From Sporosarcina sp. ACRSM (GTDB lineage: Bacteria; Bacillota; Bacilli; Bacillales_A; Planococcaceae), in contig NZ_JAKRNU010000004.1 of assembly GCF_022346545.1 (NCBI RefSeq), positions 186,001-250,000 of the forward strand: DNA of 64,000 nucleotides. Direction: 5' to 3'. The translations under genes were made by a program, and so were the position numbers. Below, piece by piece: positions 33,072-41,507 of the stretch. Each line of letters begins with the position of its first letter. The stretch's first letter is position 1. Under the pieces are notes generated by a model that was not told the DNA's origin, searched no databases, and saw only the letters and a list, made by a program, of their open reading frames with translations.

Positions 33072-34727
33072 ATGCTGATCGGAACGTTGAATGAGGTAAC
33101 GGTGGCATATGGAGAAACGGTGATTTTGGATGGGCTGTCGGTGGATATTCCGGCAGGGGCATGTATCGCAATTGTTGGAGCGAACGGTGCGGGAAAATCG
33201 ACGCTTTTGTCACTGCTGGCAGGAGAAATCGCTCCGACTTCGGGTTCGATGAATTGGGCTGGTAAAGCACCGTCCGTTACGTATTTCAGGCAGGAACAGG
33301 AAGAGGCAGGCGATGCCGACTGGGAACGGGCAGAAACGCATATCTATCGGCAAAGATGGCAAGTGCCGGAGTCTGTCGACTATACAGTGGCAAGCGGAGG
33401 CGAACGGATGAAAATTCGACTTTCCGCCGCACTTGCTGAAAACAGTGGGCTTGTTCTGTTGGATGAGCCGACCAATCACTTGGATAGTGAAGCGTTGGAG
33501 GAATTGATCCAAATCATTCAGGACGGGGAAAGTACGTATTTGGTCGCTTCCCATGATCGGCATTTTATTGACAAGGTAGCAGACTTTGTATTTGAAATCG
33601 AATATGGGAAATTGACAGTATATAAAGGGAATTACACGGATTATCGCAAGAAAAAGGAGAAGGATCGGGAAATTCAGCAGAAACAGTACGAGCAGCAACA
33701 GCGGAAAATCGCACATGTCGAAGAACAGATCGAAGCATTGGGAGACTGGTCCGCCAAAGCCCATGCGGAATCGACAAAAAAGGATGGGACGAAAGAATAT
33801 TTCCGAATGAAAGCGAAAAAGCGTGACGTCCAAATCCGCTCGAAACGGAAACGGTTGGAAGCTGAGCTGGAAAAGGAGCGTATCGAAAAGCCGGAAACCG
33901 AAATCACAGTGTCGTTCGATGTGAAAGGGCGGAGGAAGAAAGGAAAACGGGTACTGGAATTGAAAGAAGTACGGAAAGACTTCGACGGACGGGAATTATT
34001 CGCGGACGTATCATTCACCGTGCAAGCCGGTGAACGAATCGCATTTGTGGGTCCAAACGGTTCAGGGAAATCGACACTGTTCCGGATGATGCTAGGAGAG
34101 GAAGGGCATGAAGGGAAGCTGTGGAAAACGGAGGGGATGACGATCGGCTATTTGAATCAAACAGTGCTCGATCTTCCGGATGTGACGATGGCGGAGTATT
34201 TCCATGTGACAACTTTTCACGAGCGAGGCATGATCCGGACCAATTTGACGAATCTCGGTTTTACGCAAGCGCATTGGAATTTGCCGTTATCCGCGCTGAG
34301 CATGGGCGAGCGTGTGAAAGTGAAGCTGATGCAGTTCATCTTGGAAGGGGCGGATGTGCTGCTGTTGGATGAGCCGACCAACCATTTGGACCTACCTTCG
34401 CGGGAGGAACTCGAAAAGACATTGGAGTCATTTCCGGGGACATTGCTGTTTGCTTCGCATGACCGCTATTTTACAGAGCGGATGGCGGAGGGGTTGCTCG
34501 TTTTTGAGAAAGGGACGATCCGGAAAGTACCGCTGACCTATGCGGAGTGGAAAGCACGTGAGAAAGTGATCCAACCCGAAAAGTCCGCAGAAGAGCGGTT
34601 GCGATTGGAAACCGAATTGCAGGCGGTGCTAGGACAGTTAAGTTTGCTGAAGCCGGGAGATAAAAAATATGCGGATTTGGATCGGGACTTTCAAGTGTTG
34701 AGCAAGCGGTTGAGAGAGTTGGATTGA
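33072..34727 (+). CDS. ABC-F ribosomal protection ATPase, VmlR-like
   Basis: A 551-residue soluble protein with two ABC cassettes. Cassette 1: Walker A GANGAGKST, signature ASGGE, Walker B LVLLDEPTNHLD. Cassette 2: Walker A GPNGSGKST, signature LSMGE, Walker B VLLLDEPTNHLD. There is no membrane domain. Between them a charged interdomain linker (AKAHAESTKKDGTKEYFRMK, about residues 228-247, and following) resembles that of VmlR, which reaches the peptidyl-transferase centre and displaces lincosamides, streptogramin A and pleuromutilins. ATG 33072 has GGAGG seven bases upstream and is preferred over ATG 33066. The attenuator leader supports antibiotic-induced expression. The drug range is inferred. 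Confidence 0.88.
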   Translation: MLIGTLNEVTVAYGETVILDGLSVDIPAGACIAIVGANGAGKSTLLSLLAGEIAPTSGSMNWAGKAPSVTYFRQEQEEAGDADWERAETHIYRQRWQVPESVDYTVASGGERMKIRLSAALAENSGLVLLDEPTNHLDSEALEELIQIIQDGESTYLVASHDRHFIDKVADFVFEIEYGKLTVYKGNYTDYRKKKEKDREIQQKQYEQQQRKIAHVEEQIEALGDWSAKAHAESTKKDGTKEYFRMKAKKRDVQIRSKRKRLEAELEKERIEKPETEITVSFDVKGRRKKGKRVLELKEVRKDFDGRELFADVSFTVQAGERIAFVGPNGSGKSTLFRMMLGEEGHEGKLWKTEGMTIGYLNQTVLDLPDVTMAEYFHVTTFHERGMIRTNLTNLGFTQAHWNLPLSALSMGERVKVKLMQFILEGADVLLLDEPTNHLDLPSREELEKTLESFPGTLLFASHDRYFTERMAEGLLVFEKGTIRKVPLTYAEWKAREKVIQPEKSAEERLRLETELQAVLGQLSLLKPGDKKYADLDRDFQVLSKRLRELD

Positions 34728-34744
34728 TAGGTATAAGAAGACAA

Positions 34745-34828
34745 GATATTGGCGTATATCGACCTGATATCAGCGTTTGTCGGACGTTTATTGGCGTATA
34801 ACGTCTGGATATTGGCGAATCAATACTT
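34745..34828. repeat. Imperfect tandem repeat, four units of about 21 bases
   Basis: Units start at 34745, 34766, 34788 and 34808. Each begins with (G/T)(A/T)TAT(T/C)(G/A)GCG and three continue with TAT/TTT and a CG-containing end. It lies downstream of the ABC-F gene and ahead of the thiD riboswitch. No coding sense was found in it. The period is too short and the copies too divergent for CRISPR. Confidence 0.7.
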
Positions 34829-34920
34829 TATACGTAATCGAACGCCGCAAACACGAAACAAACCAACATTCCCGTCTAAATTATGCTACACTGGACTTTA
34901 AAGCTGAATAGTTTCAATTA

Positions 34921-35011
34921 CCACTAGGGGAGCCTTTTTCGAAGGCTGAGACGTGCATGGGTGCACGGACCCTTGGAACCTGATCCGGATGATACTGGCG
35001 TAGGGAAGTGG
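34921..35011 (+). ncRNA. TPP riboswitch upstream of thiD-thiE
   Basis: P1 arms CCACT (34921-34925) and AGTGG (35007-35011) enclose the THI box elements AGGGGAGCC, GGCTGAGACG, GGACCCTTGGAACCTGATC and GCGTAGGGAAG in order. It is followed by the terminator at 35040-35075. Confidence 0.96.
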
Positions 35012-35039
35012 GCGCACCTTTGACAAACCTACAAATGGT

Positions 35040-35075
35040 AGCCGCTTCCCATCATCACCGGGAAGCGGCTTTTTG
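35040..35075 (+). terminator. Intrinsic terminator of the thiD TPP riboswitch
   Basis: AGCCGCTTCCC pairs with GGGAAGCGGCT around an eight-base loop, followed by five T. It uses almost the same stem sequence as the terminator of the thiM riboswitch at 27211-27246. Confidence 0.9.
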
Positions 35076-35109
35076 ATTTTTACTTAAGAAGAAAAGGGCG
35101 GGGAATCGA

Positions 35110-35940
35110 ATGGTACATGTGGCTTTGACGATTGCAGGATCGGATAGTGGCGGCGGTGCGGGGATTCAGGCGGATTTGAAGACGTTTCAGGAACTCGGGG
35201 TGTTCGGGACATCCGCTTTGACGGCGGTGACGGCGCAAAATACGTATGGGGTGTCGGCGATCCAGCCGATGGATCTATCCATCATTACTGCGCAGATTCA
35301 GGCGGTGAAAGAAGACTTTGCTATACAGGCGGTCAAGACAGGGATGTTGTTTTCGGCGGAAATCATTCAGGCGGTGGCGGCTGAACTGCGTGATAGCGGT
35401 ATCCCGCTTGTCATCGATCCGGTAATGATTGCGAAGGGTGGCGCGTCGCTGTTGAAAGAGGAGGCGGTTGATGCATTGAAGTCCGCGCTTATTCCCATTG
35501 CGACTGTCGTGACGCCGAATATTCCGGAGGCGGAAGTATTGACAGGATTGGAAATAAAGTCGGAATCAGACATAGAGAGAGCGGCGGAGCATATAATGGC
35601 TTTAGGCGCCCATTCGGTTGTCATCAAAGGGGGCCACTGGAAAGAAGCGCCGTTTGCAGAAGATCTGTTTGCCGGATCGGACGGCACGCGTTTTTCAGTC
35701 CGCTCGCCATGGGTGGACACTAAAGACACGCATGGGACAGGGTGCACGTATTCCGCCGCACTCGCCGCTTTTCTTGCAGATGGGGAGTCGTTGCCGGAGG
35801 CGGTCATTTCTGCGAAATGTTTTATCCATGCAGCCATTGAAAATGGCTTGGGTATCGGAGGCGGTCACGGTCCGACGAATCATTGGGCTTACAACCGTAA
35901 AGGTGGGAATCTAATGGAAGGGGTTGCGGTGATTGGATAA
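35110..35940 (+). CDS. thiD: Hydroxymethylpyrimidine/phosphomethylpyrimidine kinase
   Basis: Phosphorylates HMP and HMP-P to the pyrophosphate used by ThiE. Ribokinase-fold motifs are LTIAGSDSGGGAGIQADLKT (residues 6-25), VIDPVMIAKGG, VTPNIPEAEVLTG, VVIKGGHW and the catalytic TKDTHGTGCTYSAALAAFLA (about 207-226). At 276 residues it is slightly longer than usual. The start ATG 35110 follows AAAAGGGCGGGG. The stop overlaps the thiE start by eight bases, so translation is coupled. It is under the TPP riboswitch at 34921. Confidence 0.96.
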   Translation: MVHVALTIAGSDSGGGAGIQADLKTFQELGVFGTSALTAVTAQNTYGVSAIQPMDLSIITAQIQAVKEDFAIQAVKTGMLFSAEIIQAVAAELRDSGIPLVIDPVMIAKGGASLLKEEAVDALKSALIPIATVVTPNIPEAEVLTGLEIKSESDIERAAEHIMALGAHSVVIKGGHWKEAPFAEDLFAGSDGTRFSVRSPWVDTKDTHGTGCTYSAALAAFLADGESLPEAVISAKCFIHAAIENGLGIGGGHGPTNHWAYNRKGGNLMEGVAVIG

Positions 35941-36592
35941 GAAGAAACTGAAATTGTATTTCATTCTCGGGACAGTGAATGTGGTAGGGCGCGACCCGCT
36001 TGTCGTATTGGAAGAGGCATTGAAGGGCGGCGTAACATGCTTCCAGCTTCGGGAAAAAGGGCCGGGAGCACTGGAAGGGGAAGCGTTGCGGTCATTTGCC
36101 AAAGCGTGTAAAGAACTCTGTCATCGCTATAACGTTCCGTTTATCGTCAATGATGATGTCGCTCTTGCGTTAGAGGTCAGAGCGGATGGCGTCCATATTG
36201 GTCAGGAAGACGGTGACATTTCATCGGTTCGTCGTCAAATAGGACCGTCGATGTTGCTTGGCGTATCTACTCATAATGTAGAAGAAGCACTAGCGGCGGC
36301 TGAAGCAAAGGCCGATTATATTGGCATTGGTCCGATTTATAGCACAAAGACTAAAACAGATACACAGCCTGTCGTCGGTCCCGAAATGATTCGACGAGTG
36401 GCATCATTGCTGCCAGGATTGCCGATCGTCGGTATCGGTGGCCTATCAGAAAGAAAAGCAAGGGCGGTTATTCATGCGGGTGCTTCGGGCATAGCAGTCA
36501 TCTCCGCAATTGCGGGGCAGGATGATCCGTTGGAAGCGGCACGCCGATTGAAAGGGGCGGTCCGACTGTCATTGACGGGTGTGGAAATGTAA
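35933..36592 (+). CDS. thiE: Thiamine-phosphate synthase
   Basis: Joins HMP-PP with thiazole phosphate to make thiamine monophosphate. TIM-barrel motifs are FYFILGTVN-like N-terminal strand, ITCFQLREKGPGALEGE, FIVNDDVALALEVRADGVHIGQED (pyrophosphate/Mg site), LLGVSTHN, DYIGIGPIYSTKTKTD and VGIGGLSERKA. At 219 residues it is full length. The start is TTG 35933 inside the thiD end. Together with ThiM and ThiW this gives salvage of both thiamine halves; no thiC or thiG is in the window. Confidence 0.96.
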   Translation: MDKKKLKLYFILGTVNVVGRDPLVVLEEALKGGVTCFQLREKGPGALEGEALRSFAKACKELCHRYNVPFIVNDDVALALEVRADGVHIGQEDGDISSVRRQIGPSMLLGVSTHNVEEALAAAEAKADYIGIGPIYSTKTKTDTQPVVGPEMIRRVASLLPGLPIVGIGGLSERKARAVIHAGASGIAVISAIAGQDDPLEAARRLKGAVRLSLTGVEM

Positions 36593-36611
36593 AAATTGTA
36601 GTTTAACTTGA

Positions 36612-36868
36612 TTCAGCAGAAGTCCCTCACTTCCGTAAGTGGCGGGATGAATGCTAGAATGCATTTCAATCAGAGGGAGTCCAAACTCCCTGTAGCTGAC
36701 GCTTCGCTTTCAGTACAAAAAGATTTGCTGATTAGAGGAACTCAGGCTAAGTTCACCGCGTCCTGAATGAAAATGCCTTAATTTCTGCGTTCTTTGCAGA
36801 AATTAAGGCATCAGCTATTGGAAAGCGCAATTCAAAATCTGGACGCAATTACGCCGAGGCGTAATTGA
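36612..36868. repeat. Composite hairpin repeat A
   Basis: The head (36612-36660) has CTCAC..GTGG-type hairpins like those at 49719 and 39195. The centre has a perfect 15-base-arm hairpin (36774-36788 and 36796-36810) that resembles the one at 21867-21896. The tail (36825-36868, 44 bases) is identical to 49861-49904 and ends in CAATTACGCC-GAG-GCGTAATTG. The whole thing fills the 36593-36981 gap between thiE and the next gene. Confidence 0.75.
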
Positions 36869-36874
36869 TAAAGG

Positions 36875-36912
36875 AGAGCCGTGCCCCAGTTTGAAAGGGG
36901 TACGGCTCTTTT
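36875..36912 (+). terminator. Terminator downstream of repeat A (thiD-thiE unit)
   Basis: AGAGCCGTGCCCC (36875-36887) pairs with GGGGTACGGCTCT (36897-36909), followed by TTTT. It is the first strong terminator after thiE. Confidence 0.8.
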
Positions 36913-36981
36913 GGCCGTAAAAGACGTTTAACGAAACCTTAAGTGTGCCACACTTTTAGAAGGAGGGAGTGTGGTTTATTG

Positions 36982-38193
36982 ATGAAGGATACGGCGGTAT
37001 TTGAAATTAAATCGGTCATGCATCGGCCGGATTTGATCTATTTTACGTGGAATGATGTTGGCGGACGATATCATGTTTACAAAGACGGTGTCCATCTTTA
37101 CGAGGGGACGGTGCCGGAATTTAGTGACGGTGATTTCAAGCATGCAAAACTCTATAATTATTCCATCGAGCGGGTAGTTGGCGGGGATGTGGTGGACGTC
37201 ATCGCATTGCAAACATCCGCGTTCGCGGAAGAGAAGAACAAGGAAAATCCGCTGCAATCACTGGTAATGACGACGATTGTCGCCAAGACACAAATCGCAC
37301 TCGCTTGGGAGGAGATGACAGACGTTTACGAATACGAAATCTACCGGAATGGGGTGTTTCTCCAAACGGTGGATGTGAATCGCTATATCGACCGGAATTT
37401 TGAACTGGATGAGTCGTATACATACACGATCCATGCCAAGCGTCCGCTTTTGAAGTCGGAAGAACGGTTGAATGTCAGTAAATCGATCGCGTCTACGCTC
37501 TTTGACTGGTTGAATCGAACGACTTCCAAGGAGGAGGCGGCCATTGAAAGTTTCTCGGTGACAAAAGTGATTGCCGAACCGAAGAGATTGTTGACACCTG
37601 TCGGGGAAAGGGAAAGACTGTTGAACGTTGAGCGGTGGGCATTCCGCTATACAACTTTTTTGGCGGATGAGTGGGTGCTGAATCCCCATCCGTTGACGTT
37701 AAACCGCTATTTCAAAGGAGATGGCCGGGAATTTGATCCGAACGGGGAAAGCTTTCGTACCCGCGTTGATATTGAACTGGCCTATGATCTTGAACGGTCA
37801 CCGCTTTTCTTCACGAAAAATATTGGTCCATCTATCGCCTACAACCGCTTGAAGCACTTTAGAGAAAAAGCGACCGCCTCTTTCGATGGGATTTCTGTGC
37901 AACGGAAGGATCACAAAGAAGGCGAGGCCGGTTTTCATCTGACGCATGCTGTTGGGAATCCATTGACGACTGCACCTAAAATCGATTATGAAGTACGGGC
38001 GGTATTGCGCCGGGACGGGACATTTGATTTGACGGGTACGCACGATGCTGCCCCCCATCATGAAGTCTATTTAATGCAAGGTTCTGGAGATAACTGGTTT
38101 CCGATTCATCAAGTTGAGAGTAAAGGCCTAGCATGGATGGCCCCAGTCTTAGCCTGGGAATACTGGCGGATCTCAAATTTTACATCGTCATGA
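36982..38193 (+). CDS. Hypothetical protein with two FN3-like modules and a DUF3238-like C-terminal part
   Basis: A 403-residue protein without signal peptide. Residues 1-80 and about 93-165 look like fibronectin-III-type sandwiches (YFTWNDVGGRYHVYKDGVHLYEG; IALAWEEMTDVYEYEIYRNG). The C-terminal part (about 215-400) has YFKGDGREFDPNGESFRTRVDIELAY and FHLTHAVGNPLTTAPKIDYEV, DGTFDLTGTHDAAPHHEVYL, reminiscent of the DUF3238 family of Bacillus. The function is unknown. The start ATG 36982 follows AAGGAGGGAG, with a longish 12-base spacer; TTG 36979 is possible. It is monocistronic, followed by a terminator. Confidence 0.7.
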   Translation: MKDTAVFEIKSVMHRPDLIYFTWNDVGGRYHVYKDGVHLYEGTVPEFSDGDFKHAKLYNYSIERVVGGDVVDVIALQTSAFAEEKNKENPLQSLVMTTIVAKTQIALAWEEMTDVYEYEIYRNGVFLQTVDVNRYIDRNFELDESYTYTIHAKRPLLKSEERLNVSKSIASTLFDWLNRTTSKEEAAIESFSVTKVIAEPKRLLTPVGERERLLNVERWAFRYTTFLADEWVLNPHPLTLNRYFKGDGREFDPNGESFRTRVDIELAYDLERSPLFFTKNIGPSIAYNRLKHFREKATASFDGISVQRKDHKEGEAGFHLTHAVGNPLTTAPKIDYEVRAVLRRDGTFDLTGTHDAAPHHEVYLMQGSGDNWFPIHQVESKGLAWMAPVLAWEYWRISNFTSS

Positions 38194-38204
38194 CAGTTGA
38201 CAAG

Positions 38205-38231
38205 CCCTTTCTACCTTTAGAGAGGGTTTTT
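38205..38231 (+). terminator. Terminator after the FN3/DUF3238-like gene
   Basis: AGCCCTTTCT pairs with AGAGAGGG(T) with one G-U pair, followed by five T. Confidence 0.75.
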
Positions 38232-38291
38232 AGTTTGATGAAAAATGAGGTATAAGGAGGCCTTAATTTTCAGAAAACAATTATAGTAAAA

Positions 38292-38319
38292 TTGGGACTA
38301 TTGTGATATATTTGATAAT
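38292..38319 (+). promoter_or_regulatory. Promoter of the amino acid ABC importer
   Basis: TTGGGA (38292-38297), a 16-base spacer and GATAAT (38314-38319), 28 bases before the start codon. Confidence 0.55.
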
Positions 38320-38346
38320 GAATCAAACAAAAAGGGGGATATTCAT

Positions 38347-39141
38347 ATGAAAAAGTTTGGTATTTTCACTTTAGTCCTATCGTTCATGCTCATTCTTGCG
38401 GCATGCGGTACTGATCAAGGGGAAAGCTCTGAAGAAACTTCAGGCGATAGTTCAGGGAACGATAGTACGGAAGTATACAAAGTGGGAGTAGACAACACAT
38501 ACCCGCCGTTCGAGTTTGAAGTGGATGGAGAATTGACAGGAATCGATATTGATATTATGACAGCGATTGCGAAAAACCAAGGATTTGAAATCGAATATGA
38601 TGCCATGGACTTTGGGGGCATTATTCCGGCGATGCAAGCAGGTCAACTGGACATTGCGATTGCCGGCATGAGTATTACAGATGAGCGTAAAAAAGTCGTG
38701 GATTTCTCGGATCCGTACTTCGATGCAGGTCTGACTTTAGTCGTTGGAGGGGAGACGACGGACATTCAATCGATCGAAGATTTGAAAGGTAAAACGGTTG
38801 CTGTGAAAAATGGAACAACCGGAGCGCAGTTTGCGATGGATCATGAAAGTGAATATGGATATACGATCGTTCAATTCGATGATAGTCCTGCCATGTTCCA
38901 AGAAGTTCAAAATGGCAATGCAGATGCTTTAATCGAGGATTATCCTGTAATCGCTTACGCGATACCTCAAAACAATCTCGGTTTGCAAATCGTTGGGGAG
39001 CGGTTGAATGGAGACCAATATGGAATTGCGGTATTGAAAGGAAAAAATAGCGATATTTTGCAGAAGATCAATGAGGGTTTACAAGAACTTCGCGATAGCG
39101 GGGAATACGATAAGATTCTAGATAAGTATCTCAGTGAGTGA
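38347..39141 (+). CDS. Polar amino acid ABC transporter, substrate-binding lipoprotein
   Basis: A 264-residue solute-binding protein of the GlnH/ArtP cluster-3 family. The lipoprotein signal peptide ends LILAACG (Cys about 20), followed by a Ser/Glu-rich linker. The binding fold shows YKVGVDNTYPPFEFEVDGEL, GIDIDIMTAIAKNQGFEIEY, DIAIAGMSITDERKKVVDFS and the hinge DLKGKTVAVKNGTTGAQFA. It probably binds glutamine or another polar amino acid; the ligand is not fixed by sequence. A hairpin between it and the permease gene allows excess binding protein to be made. Confidence 0.9.
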   Translation: MKKFGIFTLVLSFMLILAACGTDQGESSEETSGDSSGNDSTEVYKVGVDNTYPPFEFEVDGELTGIDIDIMTAIAKNQGFEIEYDAMDFGGIIPAMQAGQLDIAIAGMSITDERKKVVDFSDPYFDAGLTLVVGGETTDIQSIEDLKGKTVAVKNGTTGAQFAMDHESEYGYTIVQFDDSPAMFQEVQNGNADALIEDYPVIAYAIPQNNLGLQIVGERLNGDQYGIAVLKGKNSDILQKINEGLQELRDSGEYDKILDKYLSE

Positions 39142-39150
39142 ATAGCCTTT

Positions 39151-39186
39151 AAAAAATATAGCGTGTTTCTTGCGCTATATTTTTTT
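39151..39186 (+). terminator. Attenuating terminator between binding-protein and permease genes
   Basis: AAAAAATATAGCG pairs with CGCTATATTTTTT and a T-run follows. It is within the operon, so read-through presumably supplies the permease and ATPase at lower levels. Confidence 0.85.
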
Positions 39187-39194
39187 AACTAGAT

Positions 39195-39255
39195 TTAGCG
39201 GAAGTGCCCACTTCCATAAACGGGGATCAAATGCATCAAGGCGCATTTGAATAAA
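39195..39255. repeat. Short diverged copy of the composite repeat head
   Basis: AGCGGAAGTGCCCACTTCC followed by an ATGCATC..GCGCATTTGAAT hairpin-like end aligns with the head of repeat A at 36614-36670. It starts nine bases after the T-run of the preceding terminator. Confidence 0.55.
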
Positions 39256-39268
39256 AGGGGATGAGTGG

Positions 39269-39913
39269 ATGGATACGATTATTGCAGCATTGCCCTATTT
39301 GATGGCTGGTTTGAAAGTAACTTTGTACATCTTTTTCTTTTCGATTATCTTTGGCTTTTTGGTTGGATTGGTAACGGCTTTGATGCGCCTGACATCCATT
39401 AAACCGTTAAACTGGATTGCAAAGGTTTTCGTGGATATCGTTCGGGGAACGCCGTTTATTGTTCAGTTATTTTTCATTTATTTTGGATTGAATGGGCTTG
39501 ATTTTATTTCGTTGGATCGGACTGTAGCGGGAATTCTAACCGTTTCTTTAAATGCGGGTGCATACTTCTCCGAAATTATCCGCGCCGGTATCCAGTCGAT
39601 TGATAAGGGGCAGACAGAAGCGGCTAGGTCACTTGGATTAACTCAAGCTCATACGATGCGTTTCATTGTTTTGCCGCAAGCTTTTCGAAGAATGTTACCG
39701 ACGATCACCAACCAGTCCATTATCAGTTTCAAAGACACGTCCTTGCTTTCCATAATCGGGATTGCGGATATTGTGCAGAAAGGGAAGGTGCAGGCCAGTA
39801 CGACTTTCCAACCTTTTGAAATTTGGTTGACGGTTGGTGTCATTTACTTCATCGTCATTTATTTGCTATCCGTGCTAGCTAGCTTTGTTGAAAGGAGGTT
39901 CGTTCTCAGATGA
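39269..39913 (+). CDS. Polar amino acid ABC transporter, permease
   Basis: A 214-residue membrane protein with about five helices of the HisM/GlnP family. The coupling motif is [28 protein letters not shown] (EAA loop, about residues 112-139), and the N-terminal signature is [20 protein letters not shown] followed by [20 protein letters not shown]. The start ATG 39269 has GGGGATGAG upstream. Its stop overlaps the start of the ATPase gene by four bases (coupled translation). It forms a homodimeric channel with the neighbouring ATPase and binding protein. Confidence 0.93.
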   Translation: MDTIIAALPYLMAGLKVTLYIFFFSIIFGFLVGLVTALMRLTSIKPLNWIAKVFVDIVRGTPFIVQLFFIYFGLNGLDFISLDRTVAGILTVSLNAGAYFSEIIRAGIQSIDKGQTEAARSLGLTQAHTMRFIVLPQAFRRMLPTITNQSIISFKDTSLLSIIGIADIVQKGKVQASTTFQPFEIWLTVGVIYFIVIYLLSVLASFVERRFVLR

Positions 39914-40638
39914 CGTTGATTCAGGTGCAGAATTTGAAAAAGTCCTTTGGGGAGCTTGAAGTGTTGAAAGATATCAATGTGGCCATACAAGAGCGGGAGG
40001 TCGTCTGTGTAATCGGTCCTTCGGGATCAGGGAAAAGTACATTTTTACGCTGTTTGAATCGGCTGGAAGACATTACAGGTGGCCATGTCATTATCGATGG
40101 GCAAGACATTACTGACCCAAAGCTCGATATTAATAAAATCAGGCAAAATGTTGGCATGGTATTTCAGCAATTTAACTTATTTCCGCATATGACCGTTTTG
40201 CAAAATATTATGTTAGCGCCTATGAAACTGGGGAAAGGCGATAAAGAATCACTTGAAAAGAAGGCGTTGGAGCTGCTGGCGAAGGTTGGATTGTCCGACA
40301 AAGCGAAAGGGTATCCCGGCGAACTATCGGGCGGGCAAAAGCAGCGGGTCGCCATTGCCAGAGCATTGGCGATGGACCCGAAGATCATGCTATTTGACGA
40401 ACCGACTTCCGCATTGGATCCTGAAGTGGTAGGCGATGTGCTTGCTGTCATGAAGCAGCTTGCCGTTGAGGGAATGACAATGGTCGTTGTGACGCATGAA
40501 ATGGGTTTTGCGCGAGAAGTAGGGGACCGCGTCATTTTCATGGATGGCGGCTATATTGTGGAGGAAAACATACCGAAAGAATTATTCGGGAATCCACAGG
40601 AAGTTCGGACGCAGGCGTTTCTGAGTAAAGTTTTATAA
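39910..40638 (+). CDS. glnQ: Polar amino acid ABC transporter, ATP-binding protein
   Basis: A 242-residue ABC ATPase of the GlnQ/HisP family: Walker [10 protein letters not shown] (about residues 35-43), Q-loop [17 protein letters not shown], signature [16 protein letters not shown], Walker [15 protein letters not shown], and switch histidine in [13 protein letters not shown]. It energises the importer encoded just upstream. The symbol follows the closest family; the substrate could be another polar amino acid. A terminator follows at 40647. Confidence 0.92.
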   Translation: MTLIQVQNLKKSFGELEVLKDINVAIQEREVVCVIGPSGSGKSTFLRCLNRLEDITGGHVIIDGQDITDPKLDINKIRQNVGMVFQQFNLFPHMTVLQNIMLAPMKLGKGDKESLEKKALELLAKVGLSDKAKGYPGELSGGQKQRVAIARALAMDPKIMLFDEPTSALDPEVVGDVLAVMKQLAVEGMTMVVVTHEMGFAREVGDRVIFMDGGYIVEENIPKELFGNPQEVRTQAFLSKVL

Positions 40639-40646
40639 AATTGGGG

Positions 40647-40676
40647 GGAAAGCTTATATATGCTTTCCTTTTTTTA
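40647..40676 (+). terminator. Terminator of the amino acid importer operon
   Basis: GGAAAGC (40647-40653) pairs with GCTTTCC (40662-40668), followed by seven to eight T. Confidence 0.88.
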
Positions 40677-40874
40677 TGGAAATAGACGTAACGAATTGAA
40701 TCGTTTTTCGATTACAAGCGCTCCCTTTGACATGTGGGAGCGCGTCTGCTATCATTACCTTGAATTCGAGATATTTGTTTGCTGATCATTTAGGGGAATT
40801 GTATATGAAGAAATTAGGGGAAGCTTGAACACCGTTCAATGCCCGATAATTTGAGGGATAAGGGAGAGGTTAAG

Positions 40875-41486
40875 ATGAAACATATTTTCAAACCAGGCAA
40901 AGATGCAACGAAGCCGGTATTTCTTATGTTGCATGGTACGGGTGGTACGGAACAGGATTTATTGCCGCTTGCGGAGATGGTCGATCCAGATGCAGCCGTG
41001 CTAAGCGTTCGTGGCAATGTGCTTGAAAACGGCATGCCACGCTTTTTCCGCAGATTGGCGGCAGGTGTTTTTGATGAGGAGGATTTGATCTTCCGAACAA
41101 AAGAACTGAATGATTTCTTAGACGAAGCCGCAAAAGAATATGGTTTTGACAGATTGAATATCGTTGCAATTGGGTATTCTAATGGAGCCAACATTGCCGC
41201 GAGCTTGCTGTTCCATTATGCAGATGCGTTGAAAGGTGCGATTCTGCATCATCCGATGGTTCCGCGACGCAGCATCGATTTGCCGGATTTGACGGGGACA
41301 CAGGTCTTTATCGCTGCGGGTAAAAATGATCCGATGTGCACGGCGGAAGAGTCGGAAGAGTTGGATGAATTACTGACAGATGCGGGCGTGGAAACGGCTG
41401 TACATTGGGAGATGAATGGCCATTCGTTAACGCGTACGGAAGTCGATGCAGCGGCGGAATGGTACAACGCAGTATTTGGAAAATGA
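40875..41486 (+). CDS. Carboxylesterase/phospholipase-type alpha/beta hydrolase
   Basis: A 203-residue hydrolase of the YpfH/esterase D-like phospholipase/carboxylesterase family. Motifs are VFLMLHGTGGTEQDLLPLA, SVRGNVLENGMPRFFRR, nucleophile elbow AIGYSNGANIAASLL (Ser about 113), the acid in FIAAGKNDPMC and the histidine in EMNGHSLT. Such proteins often accompany ring-cleavage dioxygenases or quinone reductases. ATG 40875, preceded by GGGAGAGG, is preferred over 40839. It probably shares an operon with the WrbA-like gene 21 bases downstream. Confidence 0.88.
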   Translation: MKHIFKPGKDATKPVFLMLHGTGGTEQDLLPLAEMVDPDAAVLSVRGNVLENGMPRFFRRLAAGVFDEEDLIFRTKELNDFLDEAAKEYGFDRLNIVAIGYSNGANIAASLLFHYADALKGAILHHPMVPRRSIDLPDLTGTQVFIAAGKNDPMCTAEESEELDELLTDAGVETAVHWEMNGHSLTRTEVDAAAEWYNAVFGK

Positions 41487-41507
41487 AGCAGAAGCGAGGC
41501 ATATGAG

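Noticed and set aside
34745..34828. Possible CRISPR array
   Set aside because: Units are only 21 bases, contiguous without unique spacers and divergent; no cas genes in the window.
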